This document shows positions 42,096-54,600 of a stretch of DNA of 64,000 bases, one piece after another (the first letter of the stretch is position 1; the number at the start of each line of letters is the position of its first letter). The DNA is from Ostrinia nubilalis. Lineage: Eukaryota; Arthropoda; Insecta; Lepidoptera; Crambidae. The position numbers and the translations under genes were made by a program. Under the pieces are notes generated by a model. It ran no database searches. It had not been told where the DNA came from and saw only the letters and a list, made by a program, of their open reading frames with translations. Location: assembly GCF_963855985.1 (NCBI RefSeq), contig NC_087104.1, positions 11,532,001-11,596,000 of the forward strand. The letters are read 5' to 3'.

Positions 42096-44461
42096 CTGAA
42101 AAAGAAGATAATAATTATAAATATTGGCCCAACATGGTAATCTACTGTTAGATATTATTGTTTAGAGTGAAAGTAAAATTAGTCATTTCATACTTGTTAC
42201 TAAATAGGTACTTAGGTAACAAAACAATTGTAATGTTTGCTAACTTTTTATTTAGCGAAAAATCTTAACTATCTCCCAGTCGCTTAATAATTAAATTAGC
42301 CTATCCAGTAATTCGTGCTATGTTACTGTTTTAATAATTATTTGGCATTTAGATTTGATGTCAAGGATGAATGGACACCTACATTTTATTTAGACTAAGT
42401 AGTAGAGATTTCAGTAATTTCTTTCTATATGTACACTCAACTTTTACAAAATGTTTGCTATATATATTTGTACAACAATAAAAACAGTAGGTAAACAATA
42501 GTATGGTAAATTAATTTGGACAAAACATTATTTATTTACAGAAAGTAACGGGCTAGTTTGCAGAACAGATTTACACAAATTATTTGCATAACCAAATGTA
42601 AAAAATGTCTCACATTTCTGTCGCGCAGGCGCGAGCTTTGCATGTCGAAAGATAGTGAAATATTCACATTTGGAGTGTGAAATCTCGTAACGAAAATTAT
42701 GCGGCTAGGGTTGTAAATCATACAGTTTCAATATTCAAAATAATTCAATGCTTTACTAACCTAATTTGCCATGAATAATTATTAAGATTTAAATTAGATT
42801 TAAAATTTAAACCGATTAGTATAGTACTTTAAAGACTTTAAACCATGTTAAACGGCTATACCGGCTCTAATGTCTGACCCCAAATGATCTTTAATATAAA
42901 TTCACTTGATAGAAGAAGTGTGATGGTCTTCAAGTATTAAAGCGTTTGGAAGAGGTTACTGATGAAACCATTAATGTCTGTGATGTGAACCAAATCCTTT
43001 TGGTGAGATAACTTGTCCACGTATTTTTTGATTTAGTCCAATATAAATGTCTTACAATAGGCCTGCGCAACCCTATATGTATGCGCGGGTTACAAAACTA
43101 TGCCGATTAAATAATTTAATACTAAAACGTAATAATTTGGTCTTTTATGCGTGCAATAATCTGCTCGTTAATCTTCTACACGGTCGAGCTTGCACATTCT
43201 TAGTGGGTTAATGAGATTGTTCCAACTTCTAGCAACATTTGAATATATTTAGATAACAATCATAACTGTTGTCCCGTTTGTTACAAAGATTCTAACGTTT
43301 AAAGTCGAATATGATGTACTTTAAGACAATTAAAACGAAGTACAAGATCTAAATTATAAATGCTTATTTCGAATGGGAGAATTAGAAACGCTTATTTTTA
43401 ACGCGGAAACCTTTTGAAAATGTTTGCCGGCCGCACCCAAGACTCTATGTTACGGATAAAACTTATTTATTTATTGTATTTTTATCAGCAAGTAGTTCTG
43501 CTTAATTTAAACTATTTAAATGAACTTCTCGTTAGTTAGGCGTTATCATCACGTACAGTTTATCTTAATAACATTAAATATTATTCAATAGGTTCGTTAA
43601 ATACAAATAATAAAATTTATTTAAGGTCATATTATTCAGGTAGCCTACAGTTTTATTCGCAGATATTTTGTAAACGCAATTTATCAATCGCTTCAGTTTG
43701 TGTACATGGTGTTACGCAAGGTTGTATGTTGGGACTTCAACTATTCATCCGATAAAAACTTTACCTACATTGTTAATCTCGTGTTACAGTTCCGGACAAT
43801 TGACTAATCTGTCACACGTCATAGGAAGGAAAGTGCCGCCACCTTGCGGTCGGGTCGAAGAAAGTGAAACGAGCGAGTTGTGTCGTTCACCCTGCGCCCG
43901 CGCGGCCCCGCGATCTAGCGATTAGATGTGTCTTGACGACTTCTGTTTGTTTAGCTGTAATTATCATCTAGAAAATGAGATACATTAGATGGGTTTAAAT
44001 TACTTTAGAGACGTATTTCTTGCAGATAGTTTTACGTTTAATATTCAAGGTAACATTATTTTCACGCTACTTAAGCATTCTCGAATACGAATCTTTTTTC
44101 GACTTATGTGGGTCATGTCGTGCTACAATGATTGAATATCTATTCAATGTGTGACCTCACCAACCAAACTGAGACGCTCGTTCAATAGCAGTCACTGCCA
44201 TTTATCTGGTGCATAATATGACGCAAAGCGTCATACAATCTTGAGTCAACGATACGCTGTAAACATTGCATAAAATCATCGACACAATACCACATTATCA
44301 TTTCATAAATAATGACCGTTTTTATCAATGCGAGGGTCGAGCCCGCTCAAAGAATTTGTTTTTGTACGACATAATCGTATAGATAACGGTACGCTATCGT
44401 CAGTGGCGCGGCAGCGAGTCGCCGACCGGTCGTGTTTCGCTTCGTAATTTATACCGCAGTA
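42096..44461. other. Interval between the first hillarin exon found and MCCC2
   Basis: Mostly AT-rich. A GC-rich patch at 43830-43925 (GCCGCCACCTTGCGGTCGGG, CGCGCGGCCCCGCGATC) may be a promoter or first exon of minus-strand hillarin. The last 80 bp (44380-44461, GC-rich) is the likely MCCC2 promoter/5' UTR. I could not identify upstream hillarin exons such as one encoding a LIM domain. Confidence 0.4.
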
Positions 44462-46135
44462 ATGCTCAAACTAGTTAGAGGCATTCCACGGCTCGCGGCT
44501 CAATGCCGGCCCTACAGCCACGCCGCCGTCGTCGGCAGCGAGCCCAACCGCGCCGACCCCTACTACCAAGACAACAAGGCGCGAATGGATGAGCTCGTCA
44601 ATGAACTCCAACAGAAAACCGCCGCCGCTATCAAAGGCGGGCCAGAAGACGCGGTCAAGAGGCACACCGCAAGGGGCAAACTCATCGTCAGAGACAGGAT
44701 TAACCGGTTGGTCGACGAGGGCACAGACGTTTTGGAGCTGAGCACGCTCGCCGCTACGGACCTCTACAAAGGACAGGTGCCGAGCGCCGGAATCGTCACC
44801 GCCATCGGCAAAGTTCAAGGTCGCGATTGTATGATAGTCGCGAATGATGCAACTGTTAAAGGAGGAACTTATTTTCCCGTCACGGTGAAGAAACACTTGC
44901 GGGCACAGGCGATTGCGCAAGAGTGCCGGCTTCCTTGCATTTATCTTGTGGACTCCGGCGGCGCTCACTTGCCGGACCAAGCTGATGTGTTCCCCGATAG
45001 GGAACACTTCGGCCGGATCTTTTATAACCAAGCTAATTTATCGGCGGAAGGTATCCCGCAGATCTCAGTCGTCATGGGCTCTTGTACCGCGGGCGGGGCT
45101 TACATTCCTAGTATGTCAGATGAGAGTATTATAATTAAAAATCAAGGCACCATTTTCTTAGCAGGACCGCCTCTAGTCAAAGCCGCAACAGGCGAGTCAG
45201 TGTCTTCAGAAGATTTAGGTGGGGCGGATCTACATTGCCGTCAGTCTGGAGTAACTGATCATTATGCCCAAGATGATGAGCATGCGTTGCATTTAGCACG
45301 AAACATCGTTGCCAATTTGAACTGGAATAACGACCAAAGAACCAGAATTTACTCCCCAAAAGTTGATGAACCCTTACATGATATAGATGATCTACATGGC
45401 ATCGTAGGAGCAAATATACAAAGGCCTTTTGACATGCGCGAGGTTATAGCGAGAGTGGTCGACGGCAGCAGGTTTCATGAGTTCAAGCAACTGTACGGCG
45501 ATACCCTAGTGTGTGGATTTGCATCGCTTTATGGTCAGCCAGTGGGTATTATTGGAAACAATGGCGTGTTGCAGTCGGAAGCCGCTTTAAAGGGAACTCA
45601 TTTCATTCAATTGTGTGCTGCGAGGAAAATTCCGTTGATATTCCTTCAGAACATAACTGGGTTCATGGTGGGAAGGGAGGCGGAGGCCGGTGGTATAGCC
45701 AAGAACGGTGCTAAGATGGTGACTGCTGTGAGTTGTTTCAAGGGACCTAAGATTACAGTCATTGTTGGAGGCAGCTTTGGTGCTGGGAACTACGGGATGT
45801 GTGGTCGTGCTTATTCACCTAGTTTTATGTACATGTGGCCAAACGCGAGGATATCGGTGATGGGAGGACCTCAGGCCGCAACTGTTCTTACTTTGGTGGC
45901 TAAAGAAAAAGCCTTGAGGGATGGGAAGACGTGGACTGATGAGGATGAGAAAAAAGTCAGAGCTCCTCTTGAAGCCCAGTTCGAGAAAGAGGGTTCCCCA
46001 TACTACAGTACGGCCAGATTATGGGATGATGGTATAATCGCTCCTAGGGATACCAGAAAAGTTCTTGGATTAAGTTTATCGGCTGCTTTGAATGCTCCAT
46101 TCAGAGACAGCAAGTTTGGTGTGTTCCGTATGTGA
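44462..46135 (+). CDS. MCCC2: Methylcrotonoyl-CoA carboxylase beta subunit, mitochondrial (single exon)
   Basis: 557 aa, against about 560 in animals. This carboxyltransferase subunit moves the carboxyl group from biotin on the alpha subunit to 3-methylcrotonyl-CoA in leucine breakdown, in the mitochondrial matrix. Residues 1-20 (basic, no acidic residues) look like a presequence. The N-terminal carboxyltransferase half has S-G-G-A-H-L-P-D-Q at 165-173 and the oxyanion loop G-S-C-T-A-G-G-A-Y at 206-214. The C-terminal half has [10 protein letters not shown] from 437. The [11 protein letters not shown] motif separates MCC beta from propionyl-CoA carboxylase beta. The start is the ATG at 44462; the frame opens ten codons earlier with GTG only. 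No intron is seen. Confidence 0.97.
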   Translation: MLKLVRGIPRLAAQCRPYSHAAVVGSEPNRADPYYQDNKARMDELVNELQQKTAAAIKGGPEDAVKRHTARGKLIVRDRINRLVDEGTDVLELSTLAATDLYKGQVPSAGIVTAIGKVQGRDCMIVANDATVKGGTYFPVTVKKHLRAQAIAQECRLPCIYLVDSGGAHLPDQADVFPDREHFGRIFYNQANLSAEGIPQISVVMGSCTAGGAYIPSMSDESIIIKNQGTIFLAGPPLVKAATGESVSSEDLGGADLHCRQSGVTDHYAQDDEHALHLARNIVANLNWNNDQRTRIYSPKVDEPLHDIDDLHGIVGANIQRPFDMREVIARVVDGSRFHEFKQLYGDTLVCGFASLYGQPVGIIGNNGVLQSEAALKGTHFIQLCAARKIPLIFLQNITGFMVGREAEAGGIAKNGAKMVTAVSCFKGPKITVIVGGSFGAGNYGMCGRAYSPSFMYMWPNARISVMGGPQAATVLTLVAKEKALRDGKTWTDEDEKKVRAPLEAQFEKEGSPYYSTARLWDDGIIAPRDTRKVLGLSLSAALNAPFRDSKFGVFRM

Positions 46136-48360
46136 TAAAGTGTTAGTGAATTGACTAATTTTCTATTGTTATTATATGTTTATAAAAACTTCACCTCTTT
46201 CTTCTTTAAAACGGAGATCGTTCTTTTACACCGAACTTGATTAATTTTTGTCAATCAATATAGCTCGGTTCGTTGTAAAAGACCTACCTAGACAAGATTA
46301 CAAAACACATGAAAAAGGATCGAGAAATAGGTACACCCACCACCCCACCAGTCAAAATAATTTTACTGCGATATTTCTGCTTCTCTTTTTATTTTCCTGT
46401 AGAGCTAATTAAATTTTCAGATTTCTAAATGTTAGAAGTTATCTCATTTAATTTTGATAACTGATAAAAGCACTTTATCTTATCATTGTATGATAGTAAC
46501 GTACCACCAGCACTGATCTAAGAACGCTATCGTAACATTACTAAGCATTACACTGATTAGTTTTATACTCTATCCTATCAAAAATAAATCAGTACCTTAT
46601 CAATCATTGTAATTATGTAAGCATTTGTACAATAATTAGCACGTATTTGTGATTACTGGCTTTAATTTTTTTATAGCAAGTTTGCAAATTTTGCAATCAA
46701 GTCTTCTCAAATGGGTTAGAGGTCAGAAAATAAATGATTGGAATAACAGATTCAGAGTCGCTTCAGTCCGAATAAGCCAATGATTTAGCACATAAAATGA
46801 GGTTTACAACAAATTAGAAAACATTATTGGTTAGTTAGGCAATTAGTAGGTATAATTAAACATAATTAAATTGGTTTTATATTTAAACTAGGTTATTATC
46901 CTGGAATTCAATAAGCCACAAAAAGTTACTTATTATTGCAATATGAACATAATCTTAAGAACTCAAACAAACAATAGCTCGATAACAGGAACAAATGACT
47001 GATTAAAATGCAAACTACATGCGGCGACCCGCGAACTTGAGTTCAAGTTTACAACTAAGAATAGATTATCACTTATTTACTTTTTATCCGATGGAAAAAA
47101 GAGGTTCTGATGTCAAGGCTCACACCCCAGCAAAGCTGATGATAAAATACAGGTAGATTGTGTCATAGGAGTTATTGATAAGCATGATGACGTTAAATAT
47201 ATAGCTTTGTACGGACGATCATCACAGCACATTAAGGTAAACACAGTAGCATCTTTAATAGTTGTAACAAGTACTATTTTGCAACCAAAATGTAGAGTCT
47301 CTACACTTAATATTAGATAAACTGAAGAACCCTGTCTATTATAATCTGCCAACCATTGGGATTATTCCCAATCCATAAATTTTAACGCTACGTGCGTTGC
47401 AAAGTCTCACCTCATGTCAGTTTTCAGGATATTTTAATAAATCTTAATAATAGTGACATCAACTTAACTTCCAACGGTTACTAACTCCAGGTAGAGTTGA
47501 CACAAAGAATTTGTGAAGGGGTTGAATAATAAGTAATCTTTTAATACCATTTCCATCAAAATCATGACAAAGATAAACTACGGAACACCGTTTGCAAGCA
47601 TGTGCATAATAAGAAGGGTAATGATTAAGAAAATAAATTATCCTAATCCAATCGACCATGGAAGTGGCTTGAAATATGCGTGATAGATAGGGTTGCCAGG
47701 TAACAACAAATAAATACTTTTAATTCAACTACTCACTTCAGACAAGTAGCTCAAGTCTCCATTCGATCTCAGCATCGATTAATAATCTCTGATTGGTTGA
47801 ATTTCAATATTTTGACTATTCATAGGCCAGCTCTACGTTTGACTTTAAATCGAGTCATTAAGCGTACTTTACTTCAGTTATTCTTCAGAGCATTGCGGTC
47901 GCAAGAGTTCTGTAAAGAATTTATAGGAGTGGTTGTCTTATCTTTAGTTTCTGTGAGTAGTTCAAGACTGAAAATAAGAATCAATTAGACCCATACATTC
48001 TCATTTTTTTGCCGGAACATAATGAGTAAGAGATAAAGATGAATCGTAGCTGCTGTTATGATAAACTTTGTGCATTCCACTTCCACGCGAGAATTGAGGC
48101 AGAAGTCTGTCGTAATTTTCGTTCTGGGGTGCCCAGAAACCCCATAAATTAATCTTCGCACCCCTAGCACGATACAAATAACGCCATGTCCACACACAAT
48201 AGATCGCCACGCTTTCCAGTCGCCACGGTGGTCGAGCGTACGGGCGTTTTTCTTCTGAATTCCTCGTAAGAAACCACTCAGTCTATTAACGAAGTTAATT
48301 GCGCATCTACGATGGCCTGCTTTTGATTATGAGTATTATTTTATAGTTTACTATCTCCTT
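46136..48360. other. AT-rich non-coding DNA 3' of MCCC2
   Basis: No supported gene. An imperfect inverted repeat lies at 46218-46290 (TCTTTTACACCGAAC with GTTCGTTGTAAAAGA), just past the MCCC2 stop. Short frames near 47113-47352 and 47797-47988 have no coding character. Confidence 0.45.
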
Positions 48361-48424
48361 AATGTATTGACACTGGCTTGCAGCAAAACCGAAATCAAAG
48401 CCAGCATAGCAAGAAGCCAGAATG

Positions 48425-48612
48425 TGGAGTACAAAGGATTAAAAGGAATAAGGGTAGAATCACGAAGGAAGACCGACGATCTGGTGAAGGTAGCGGGAGG
48501 TGCCTGGATGCGGCCGGCGCAGGAGCGGTCTTTTGTGGAAATCCTTGGAAAGGAATTCCTTCTTTCTGAAGGAATTTCTCCAGCTGTGGACGTCATTCGG
48601 CTGAAACGACAG
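48425..48612 (+). pseudogene. RTE-like LINE C-terminus fragment
   Basis: Encodes [23 protein letters not shown], the conserved C-terminal block of lepidopteran RTE-like LINEs. A frameshift follows before the CAGCTGTGGACGTCATTCGG end that corresponds to the V-Q-Q-W segment. Non-functional. Confidence 0.65.
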
Positions 48613-48961
48613 GCAGGAAGATAAATGAAAATGTATAAAATTCACCATGGCGTTATGTTGAGGTAGATTGAAGAAATTAGCTTTGTTATCCTTGTCCAAT
48701 GGTAATAGCGTAGTGTTTGGTACGTGGTTCCGTATGCGTAAAGGGTAGAGCATAGGACAGCAGTAAACTGCGTAAGGTAACGTAACCGTGCGTGGGCGCA
48801 GCTTAACAGCACTTGTCAACATATTTAAGTAACCATGTATTCTGAAGTGGCGTTAAAAATTTTAATCTAACTCAAATTGAAGAAAGTATTGCGATAGTGA
48901 TACCCTATTGGTGATTTAACACACCCAGGCTCGTAACCTATAACTATATTGTGTAGATTCA

Positions 48962-49761
48962 TCCCTATTAATATTATAAATGCGAAAGTAACTCTGTCAC
49001 GCTTTCAAACCACTGAATCGATTTTGATGAAAGGACAATGACCAAAAATGTATGGAGTGTGGTCCAAATGTCCACCACTAACGAGACCTATGTAGTAAAA
49101 TAGTCTACTAAATACTGATTTATTATAACCAAATCGCAATCAAAAATATGCTGTCAGTAAAAAGTTATGACTGAATGAAAAGTCTGTTTTTTACCTTTTC
49201 ATCCGAAAAATGTTCTTGATATCATTCTATCCATTGCACATTTTGGACTAATCTACGCATGTTATGTCATGTCGCATGTGGTGCGGGGTTATAGATTAAT
49301 TTTATTAAATATTATAGGTACTAGCTGTGCCTACGACTTTGTACGCGTGAAAATAGTTTAGTAGAAAATAGTTGTCTTTACTGCTCCGCCCCTATTGGTT
49401 GTAGGGTGATGTTATTTATTGTAAAACCATTCTTGATAAATGGGCTATCCATAACAAAAATATTTTTTCAAATCGGACCAGTAGTTCCTGAGATTAGCGC
49501 GTATACTACTACAATTTTTCATACAGTCATAACTTTTTACTGACAGCTTATTTTTTTTTCGTCCCATACTAAAAGTTAATTTCTATTTAATGGACTATAA
49601 GCCAATATAGGTCTCATTAGTGGTGGACATTTGGACCACTTTTGGTCATTGTCCTTTGGCATAGACAGTTTCGAGTCCCGGTTTTGAAACAGGACGCGCG
49701 CGATAAAGCTTTTTTGTGATAGGCAAAATTTCAGGCGAGTGAAGCCGCAGGCATAAGCTAG
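48962..49761 (+). mobile_element. Helitron-like element with an internal inverted repeat
   Basis: Begins TCCCTATTAATATTATAAAT after an A and ends GAAGCCGCAGGCATAAGCTAG before a T (CTAG end with a GC-rich stem). Inside, 49026-49190 and 49515-49662 are inverse copies (GTCCAAATGTCCACCACTAA; CAGTCATAACTTTTTACTGA). The part 49337-49510 is related to the loop of the giant inverted repeat at 27960-28160. Confidence 0.55.
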
Positions 49762-50247
49762 TACTTGATATTGAAAAGGAATAAATAAATAAAACGAATT
49801 CAAATCTTAATTCATAGCCAAGTATAGATTCATGTTTGTATTATTGTTTGGGTCGACCACTTGCTTGAAACTACTTTATCTATCTAAAACATACCTGAAT
49901 GCGACCGCTTAAAAATAACTCTGATTATGCCACTTGAAAGTATTATCCCAAGGTTCTTTTTGTCGCTAATTCAATATTCGGCGACGAAAAATGTCAGCTC
50001 CAATCTTTGTTTGGCATGGAGGTGATTGGCGAAAGGTCGAACGGCGTGATTAATTAGATATTCTTGTTTAAAAACATATTAATCGACTGACCGATTTCTT
50101 AAAAGGCCAGTTGATTTGTGAGTGGGAAAATGATCAAGAAATCTTTAAATTGACATTTTAGCGAAGTCAATATTGGGCGAACCGAATCTTCAATACCATC
50201 TATTTCGAACTCTATAAGTCATGTTAGGACTTAGATAGAGTAGTAAG

Positions 50248-50384
50248 TACAGTCAGCATCTAATAGTTCGGAACACCCAAAGTAGCCAATAAGTTCGCAA
50301 CGCGTCTTTGTTACCATTGAAATAAGGTTTTGTTGTCAGCTTTTGGCCATTTTGGGTGTCACGAACTGTTTGATACTGTATCTA
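50248..50384. mobile_element. MITE with ACAGT termini
   Basis: ACAGTCAGCATCTAATAGTT and its counterpart AACTGTTTGATACTGT form the ends, with GAACACCCAAAGTAGCC/GGCCATTTTGGGTGTCACGA inside. A related element is present at about 55914-56245, interrupted by another insertion. Confidence 0.6.
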
Positions 50385-50879
50385 ATTTATAAATAAATTT
50401 AGGTGCCACAGAATTATCTAGTCAGGCCTCGAAGACTTATGATAAGTACTCCATCCTTCTGGTAATGTGCCAAACAAAGACATACGTTAGTAAACCTACT
50501 TAAAAATGGCCTACAGTAAACTTATTGACGACTGTAACAAGCTAGATAGTGGGACGACTTATGTAATTCTATATATTATTATGGGCTAATATACAACAAA
50601 AATATACAAATCTGATGTAAGTAATCAAGAATCCAAGTAATACTTGATTATGCTATGATCTCATACGCGCATACCACTTTAATAATTTTAATAGAAGTTT
50701 CCTTGTAATGCATTTAACCTGGCGCTATTAAATTCCACAGTTTACGTCTGTATCACTACAGTATCAGTTACACTGGAAGTAGGGATGTGCCAATATTGCC
50801 AACCCAAGTCTAAATTGGTTGAAACAGTTCATTTTGGGTTGGGTGCTTTAAAATTTTCTTTTTTTAAAGCTGAACGTAG

Positions 50880-50970
50880 AAGAAGGCATTAGATGCAGGC
50901 CGCTACCAACCGGGCAATATGGGAATCATTGGTAGAGGCCTATGTTCAGCAGTGGGCGTCATGTTGCTGA
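50880..50970 (+). repeat. RTE-like LINE 3' end fragment
   Basis: GGCCTATGTTCAGCAGTGGG then GATGATAA: the sense-strand form of the element that is antisense at 6115-6232. Confidence 0.6.
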
Positions 50971-51392
50971 AATCTTGATGATAATTTGTCATGAATATTT
51001 AATAAACTTCTATGTATGGAATTTATTCTGAGGTATGGGTTACATTCTCAAGACAACCAGTCTATTAATCACGAGAAATATTTGTTTAGAAAAATATTTT
51101 GCCCAACACAAACAGCATGTAACATTAGTCTTTATAACTTCTCATATGAAACAATAATGGCGGTCATTCTAGATTGATATTTATGTGAGTTTTACAACTA
51201 GAGCCGGTTCTTTAATTAGACATACCCACTTCAAATACTCGTATTACCTAAGAAACTAAGTAGTAATAGCAACTCTGTATTGGTCAGACAGGTAGAGAAA
51301 AGCATGTCAACATGCAGATATTAAGTCCAGAATACACTGGGGGGACAAATAGAGCAACATGTTGCGGATTATGTCGCTGACTAAGTACGTGA

Positions 51393-51569
51393 CATAATAA
51401 CGCAAACGTGGTCGCCCCAAGCAAACTTGGCGGCGCACTGTGGCAGACGAGGCGAAGAAGATCGGCAAGACTTGGAGCGAGATCAAACGCGAAGCTTAAG
51501 ACCGAACGCGATGGAGGACTGTTATGGACGCCCTCTGCCCCATCTAGGGCACCTTAAGTCAAGTAAGTC
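51393..51569 (+). mobile_element. 5'-truncated copy of the RTE-like LINE
   Basis: The last about 170 bp of the element at 30482-31703 (GCAAACGTGGTCGCCCCAAG to CCCCATCTAGGG and the AAGTC tail), flanked by the duplicated target AAGTACGTGA at 51383-51392 and 51570-51579. A few substitutions, including a stop, relative to the longer copy. Confidence 0.85.
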
Positions 51570-51579
51570 AAGTACGTGA

Positions 51580-52200
51580 TATTACCGGTGATAACGAATT
51601 GATGTCAGGGCGTCAATACGAAATTTAACATGTCCCAGGTCACGTAGAATGTTTCACGAAATATTGAGGGACAGTTCGTGCCACTTTGGGAACGTTGCTG
51701 GAACACCTAGTTGCACACATTTGTCCACTAGTGTACCCGTAGCTTTATACCTAATTGATTTCGTCATCGGTCAGTGGACACCGGTTGTCATTACTTCACC
51801 GAATTCGCCAAATATGTCTCGTTACGTCACTATCATAGCAAAGGTATTTCCCTGTACAGCCATGCATTGGAATATTACACAATCGCCAATCACCCGGTGT
51901 TAATTAACAACTTTCTCTCAATACTGAGGCGAGTCAACGAACGAGGTAGGCTGTACGCTCCACAACATCATTGCTCTTGTGATTAAAAAAGTTGGCCAAG
52001 TTTAAACTTGGAGCATGAAGGTTCCGTATGTAAAAAAGTGTGTTAACTCATGTTAATAAAAACTATGGTGTGTCTATTTTTGTTTATTTACACAGTTTTT
52101 CTATTTTTTACGTGGATGTCTGAAAAAGCAAAGAGATAAATATTCGAACATCATGCCTCCCTAATCTGTCTGGCCAAAGCGGCGATAGTGTACTTAGGCC
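51580..52200. other. Non-coding interval with unassigned short frames
   Basis: Two overlapping plus-strand frames (51649-51903, 51774-51986) show no domain I recognise and share the same bases, so at most one could be real. No splice-supported exon was found. Confidence 0.35.
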
Positions 52201-52204
52201 AAAT

Positions 52205-52470
52205 TCTTCATTTCATCATCATCATCATCATTTCAGCCACAGGACGTCCACTGCTGAACATAGGCCTCCCCTAATAACTTCCACATCGCACGGTTGGTAG
52301 CGGCCTGCATCCAGCGCCTCCCTGCTACCTTTATCAGGTCGTCGGTTCACCTGTGGTGGCCTCGACTCCAGAACCTTGCTGCCCCATCGGCTTCTTCATT
52401 TGCTTTTGGTAAATTAGAGAGGGTTGTGTGCTCCTGCAGCGGCGACTAAGTGACCTGATGATGATGATGA
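52205..52470 (-). repeat. RTE-like LINE 3' end, longer fragment
   Basis: Begins with a (TCATCA)n tail and CAGGACGTCCACTGCTGAAC, then GTTGGTAGCGGCCTGCATCC and TTTATCAGGTCGTCGGTTC. A mirrored GATGATGATGAT run closes it near 52455-52475. Confidence 0.6.
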
Positions 52471-52827
52471 TGATGAATTTTCAATTAGTGGCTTATCCTT
52501 TCCAGCAAAGTCAACTTTAAACCATTTTTATAAATATACTAGTCTGCCCTTATAGCAAAGAAAATCGTGGATTCTCCTAAACGTAACGGAATCCTAAAAA
52601 TAATTAAAAAGTTGATTGCTTGGCGGCCTCCCCATGAGGTATTGTGCTTGTACGTGCCACATCTAACAACTATATCTAGCTTTTTCTGTTTGATCAAATG
52701 GATTCCGATTGGCGGTAGTTTCTTAGTAGTTACGAGTTTGGGTTCTTGTATTCGTCTTCGTTCTTTCATACCTGCTACAAGTAGTGAAGGAGATGGATGA
52801 TAAGATACACATAGATGACTTATGGCT

Positions 52828-52993
52828 GATTTACACGTATAACGTAGTTAAGTAGGTTACTAAATTTTAACTTAATTTCAAGCGATTTTAAATTTAGTTG
52901 ACAACTATATTTTAACTTGCAACTTCTAAATTGTGAGTTTACACGTAATTAATCACTTGAAGTTAAAATTTAGTTATCTACTTAACGCATGTA
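52828..52993. mobile_element. Foldback MITE
   Basis: CTGATTTACACGT ... AGTTAAGTAG ... AAATTTTAACTT pairs with AAGTTAAAATTT ... CTACTTAACGCATGTAAATCAG. 166 bp, AT-rich. Confidence 0.65.
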
Positions 52994-53065
52994 AATCAGT
53001 CTTTAAGGCTTAGTAGTTTTAATGGCAAGAAAACAAGCAAAGAAGGTATTAAAAGTATTAATCCC

Positions 53066-53381
53066 ATCAAAAACAATACTTGTCAAAAAAACCAAGTCTC
53101 GCAACTCAGTTGTACTACGGTAAAAAGTTGTGAGATCCATGTAATACCAAGTCCAGGCCAGGAAATCTTTAACGTTTTACATAAATTATTGACTTGGCCA
53201 TCGCACTAAATAATTTAATTTACACGTGTTTTCATGCGATGGCCAAGTCAATATATTTATGTAAAACGTTAAAGATTTCCTGGCCTGGACTTGGTATTAC
53301 ATGGATCTCACAACTTTTTACCGTAGTACAACTGAGTTGCGAGACTTGGTTTTTTTGACAAGTATTGTTTTTGATGGGATC
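53066..53381. repeat. Near-perfect inverted repeat, arms about 145 bp
   Basis: The left arm from TCCCATCAAAAACAATACTT to GACTTGGCCATCGC and the right arm are inverse, with only one or two mismatches (near the ATAAATTATTGAC segment). The loop is about 30 bp. Such low divergence means recent origin or ongoing conversion. Confidence 0.9.
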
Positions 53382-53590
53382 TCATTTCTTTTTGTATTTT
53401 GTAGACAGCAGTTATGTATCTAGAAAACTGGACCGAAATTGAAAAATTTTACTCGATTTGGCGGTTGCACTACCGTGCCCCCAAATCTCATTTCTTTTTG
53501 TATTTTGTAGACAGCAGTTATGTATCTAGAAAACTGGACCGAAAATGAAAAATTTTACTCGACTTGGCGGTTGCACTACCGTGCCCCCAA
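53379..53590 (+). repeat. Two tandem copies of a 106-bp unit
   Basis: Units 53379-53484 and 53485-53590 (ATCTCATTTCTTTTTGTATT to TGCACTACCGTGCCCCCAA) differ at about two positions. It starts exactly where the preceding inverted repeat ends. Confidence 0.85.
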
Positions 53591-53639
53591 ATATTTTAGT
53601 TTTTCCTTGATTCATACACCAAACACTACTTATATTCCA

Positions 53640-53965
53640 AATTTGAAGCTTCTAGGTCTGCTAGAAGTGCCTTAGAGTTTTGATGATCGGTGAGTCAGTC
53701 AGTGAGTCAGTCAGTGAGTCAGTGAGTGACAAAATTAAGTAACTTTGACCCGTTATAATTCTTAAACTACTGGTTCAAATTGAATGAAATTTGAAATATA
53801 CCGTGTCTTTACAATGCCTGCATAGCTAATGAAAATTCAGCCTTCTAGTTTTATCCAGAACGAAGTTACAGGCGGTCGAAAATGGCCTGAATTGCTTCGA
53901 GAAAAGGATGGTACGGCCGTGCTCGACTTGGTGGGGGCACTGCCGTGCCCCCAGATTGGCTTTAT
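53640..53965. repeat. Lepidopteran retroposon fragment with GTGAGTCA repeats
   Basis: CTTCTAGGTCTGCTAGAAGT, then (GTGAGTCAGTCA)n at 53688-53730, then GACCCGTTATAATTCTTAAA. Recognised as a repetitive 3' region from its layout; exact class uncertain. Confidence 0.45.
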
Positions 53966-54600
53966 CTAAAATGGGCCAAAATCCATGCGGGCAATTAAAA
54001 GTAATTAACAATCGGAAACGTTTAGCAAATGTGTTGTCAGATTATGTAGTCGCCATTTTAGGGAATATCCAAAAGTTACAAGACCTTGGGTCCGCCAGAT
54101 CGCCACAATAGGAATTTTATGGCTATTTCAAGGCCATTCTTGCTGTTCATACTCAAATGACGTAATTAGTAAAACTCTTCCTGCCTTACTAATAAAAAGT
54201 TAAACAGTTGTTGAACAACTGTTTAACACCGAAGTCTACTATTGATTTTTTTTTTACCTGTGTGACATTATGTGTCCCGCTTTAGGCAGTACAATTTTTT
54301 CAAGTTGTTTATTTCAAAAAAATATGTTGATAAGCGACTCTATTCGCTAAGAAATTTTAATCAGTGTGATAAGTTCTATTCCACTTTTGATCACCTCGGT
54401 GACCACTAGTGTCCTTTGATCACTCTTGAATATAATCAGCTAGGTGTTGACTCCAGTTTTTATTCAACAGAAGTCACAGTTTTACAGCAGTTTAAAAGAC
54501 ACGTAGCCCTCGCTCCATGGTGAATACTGCGAAACTGGACAATGACTGACGTGATCAGTGGAGCCACAAAAACTACAGGACTGTAAGTACTTATTGACTG

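Noticed and set aside
44471..45031. 186-codon antisense frame over MCCC2
   Set aside because: A shadow of a GC-rich real gene in the opposite frame.
48425..48612. 85-codon frame as a small host gene
   Set aside because: Its conserved block is the C-terminus of an RTE-like LINE, and it is frameshifted.
51649..51986. Two overlapping plus-strand frames as a host gene
   Set aside because: No domain, no splice signals supporting an exon, and the frames conflict with each other.
53688..53730. CRISPR-like short repeats (GTGAGTCA)n
   Set aside because: Simple tandem repeat of a retroposon tail without spacers, in an animal genome.
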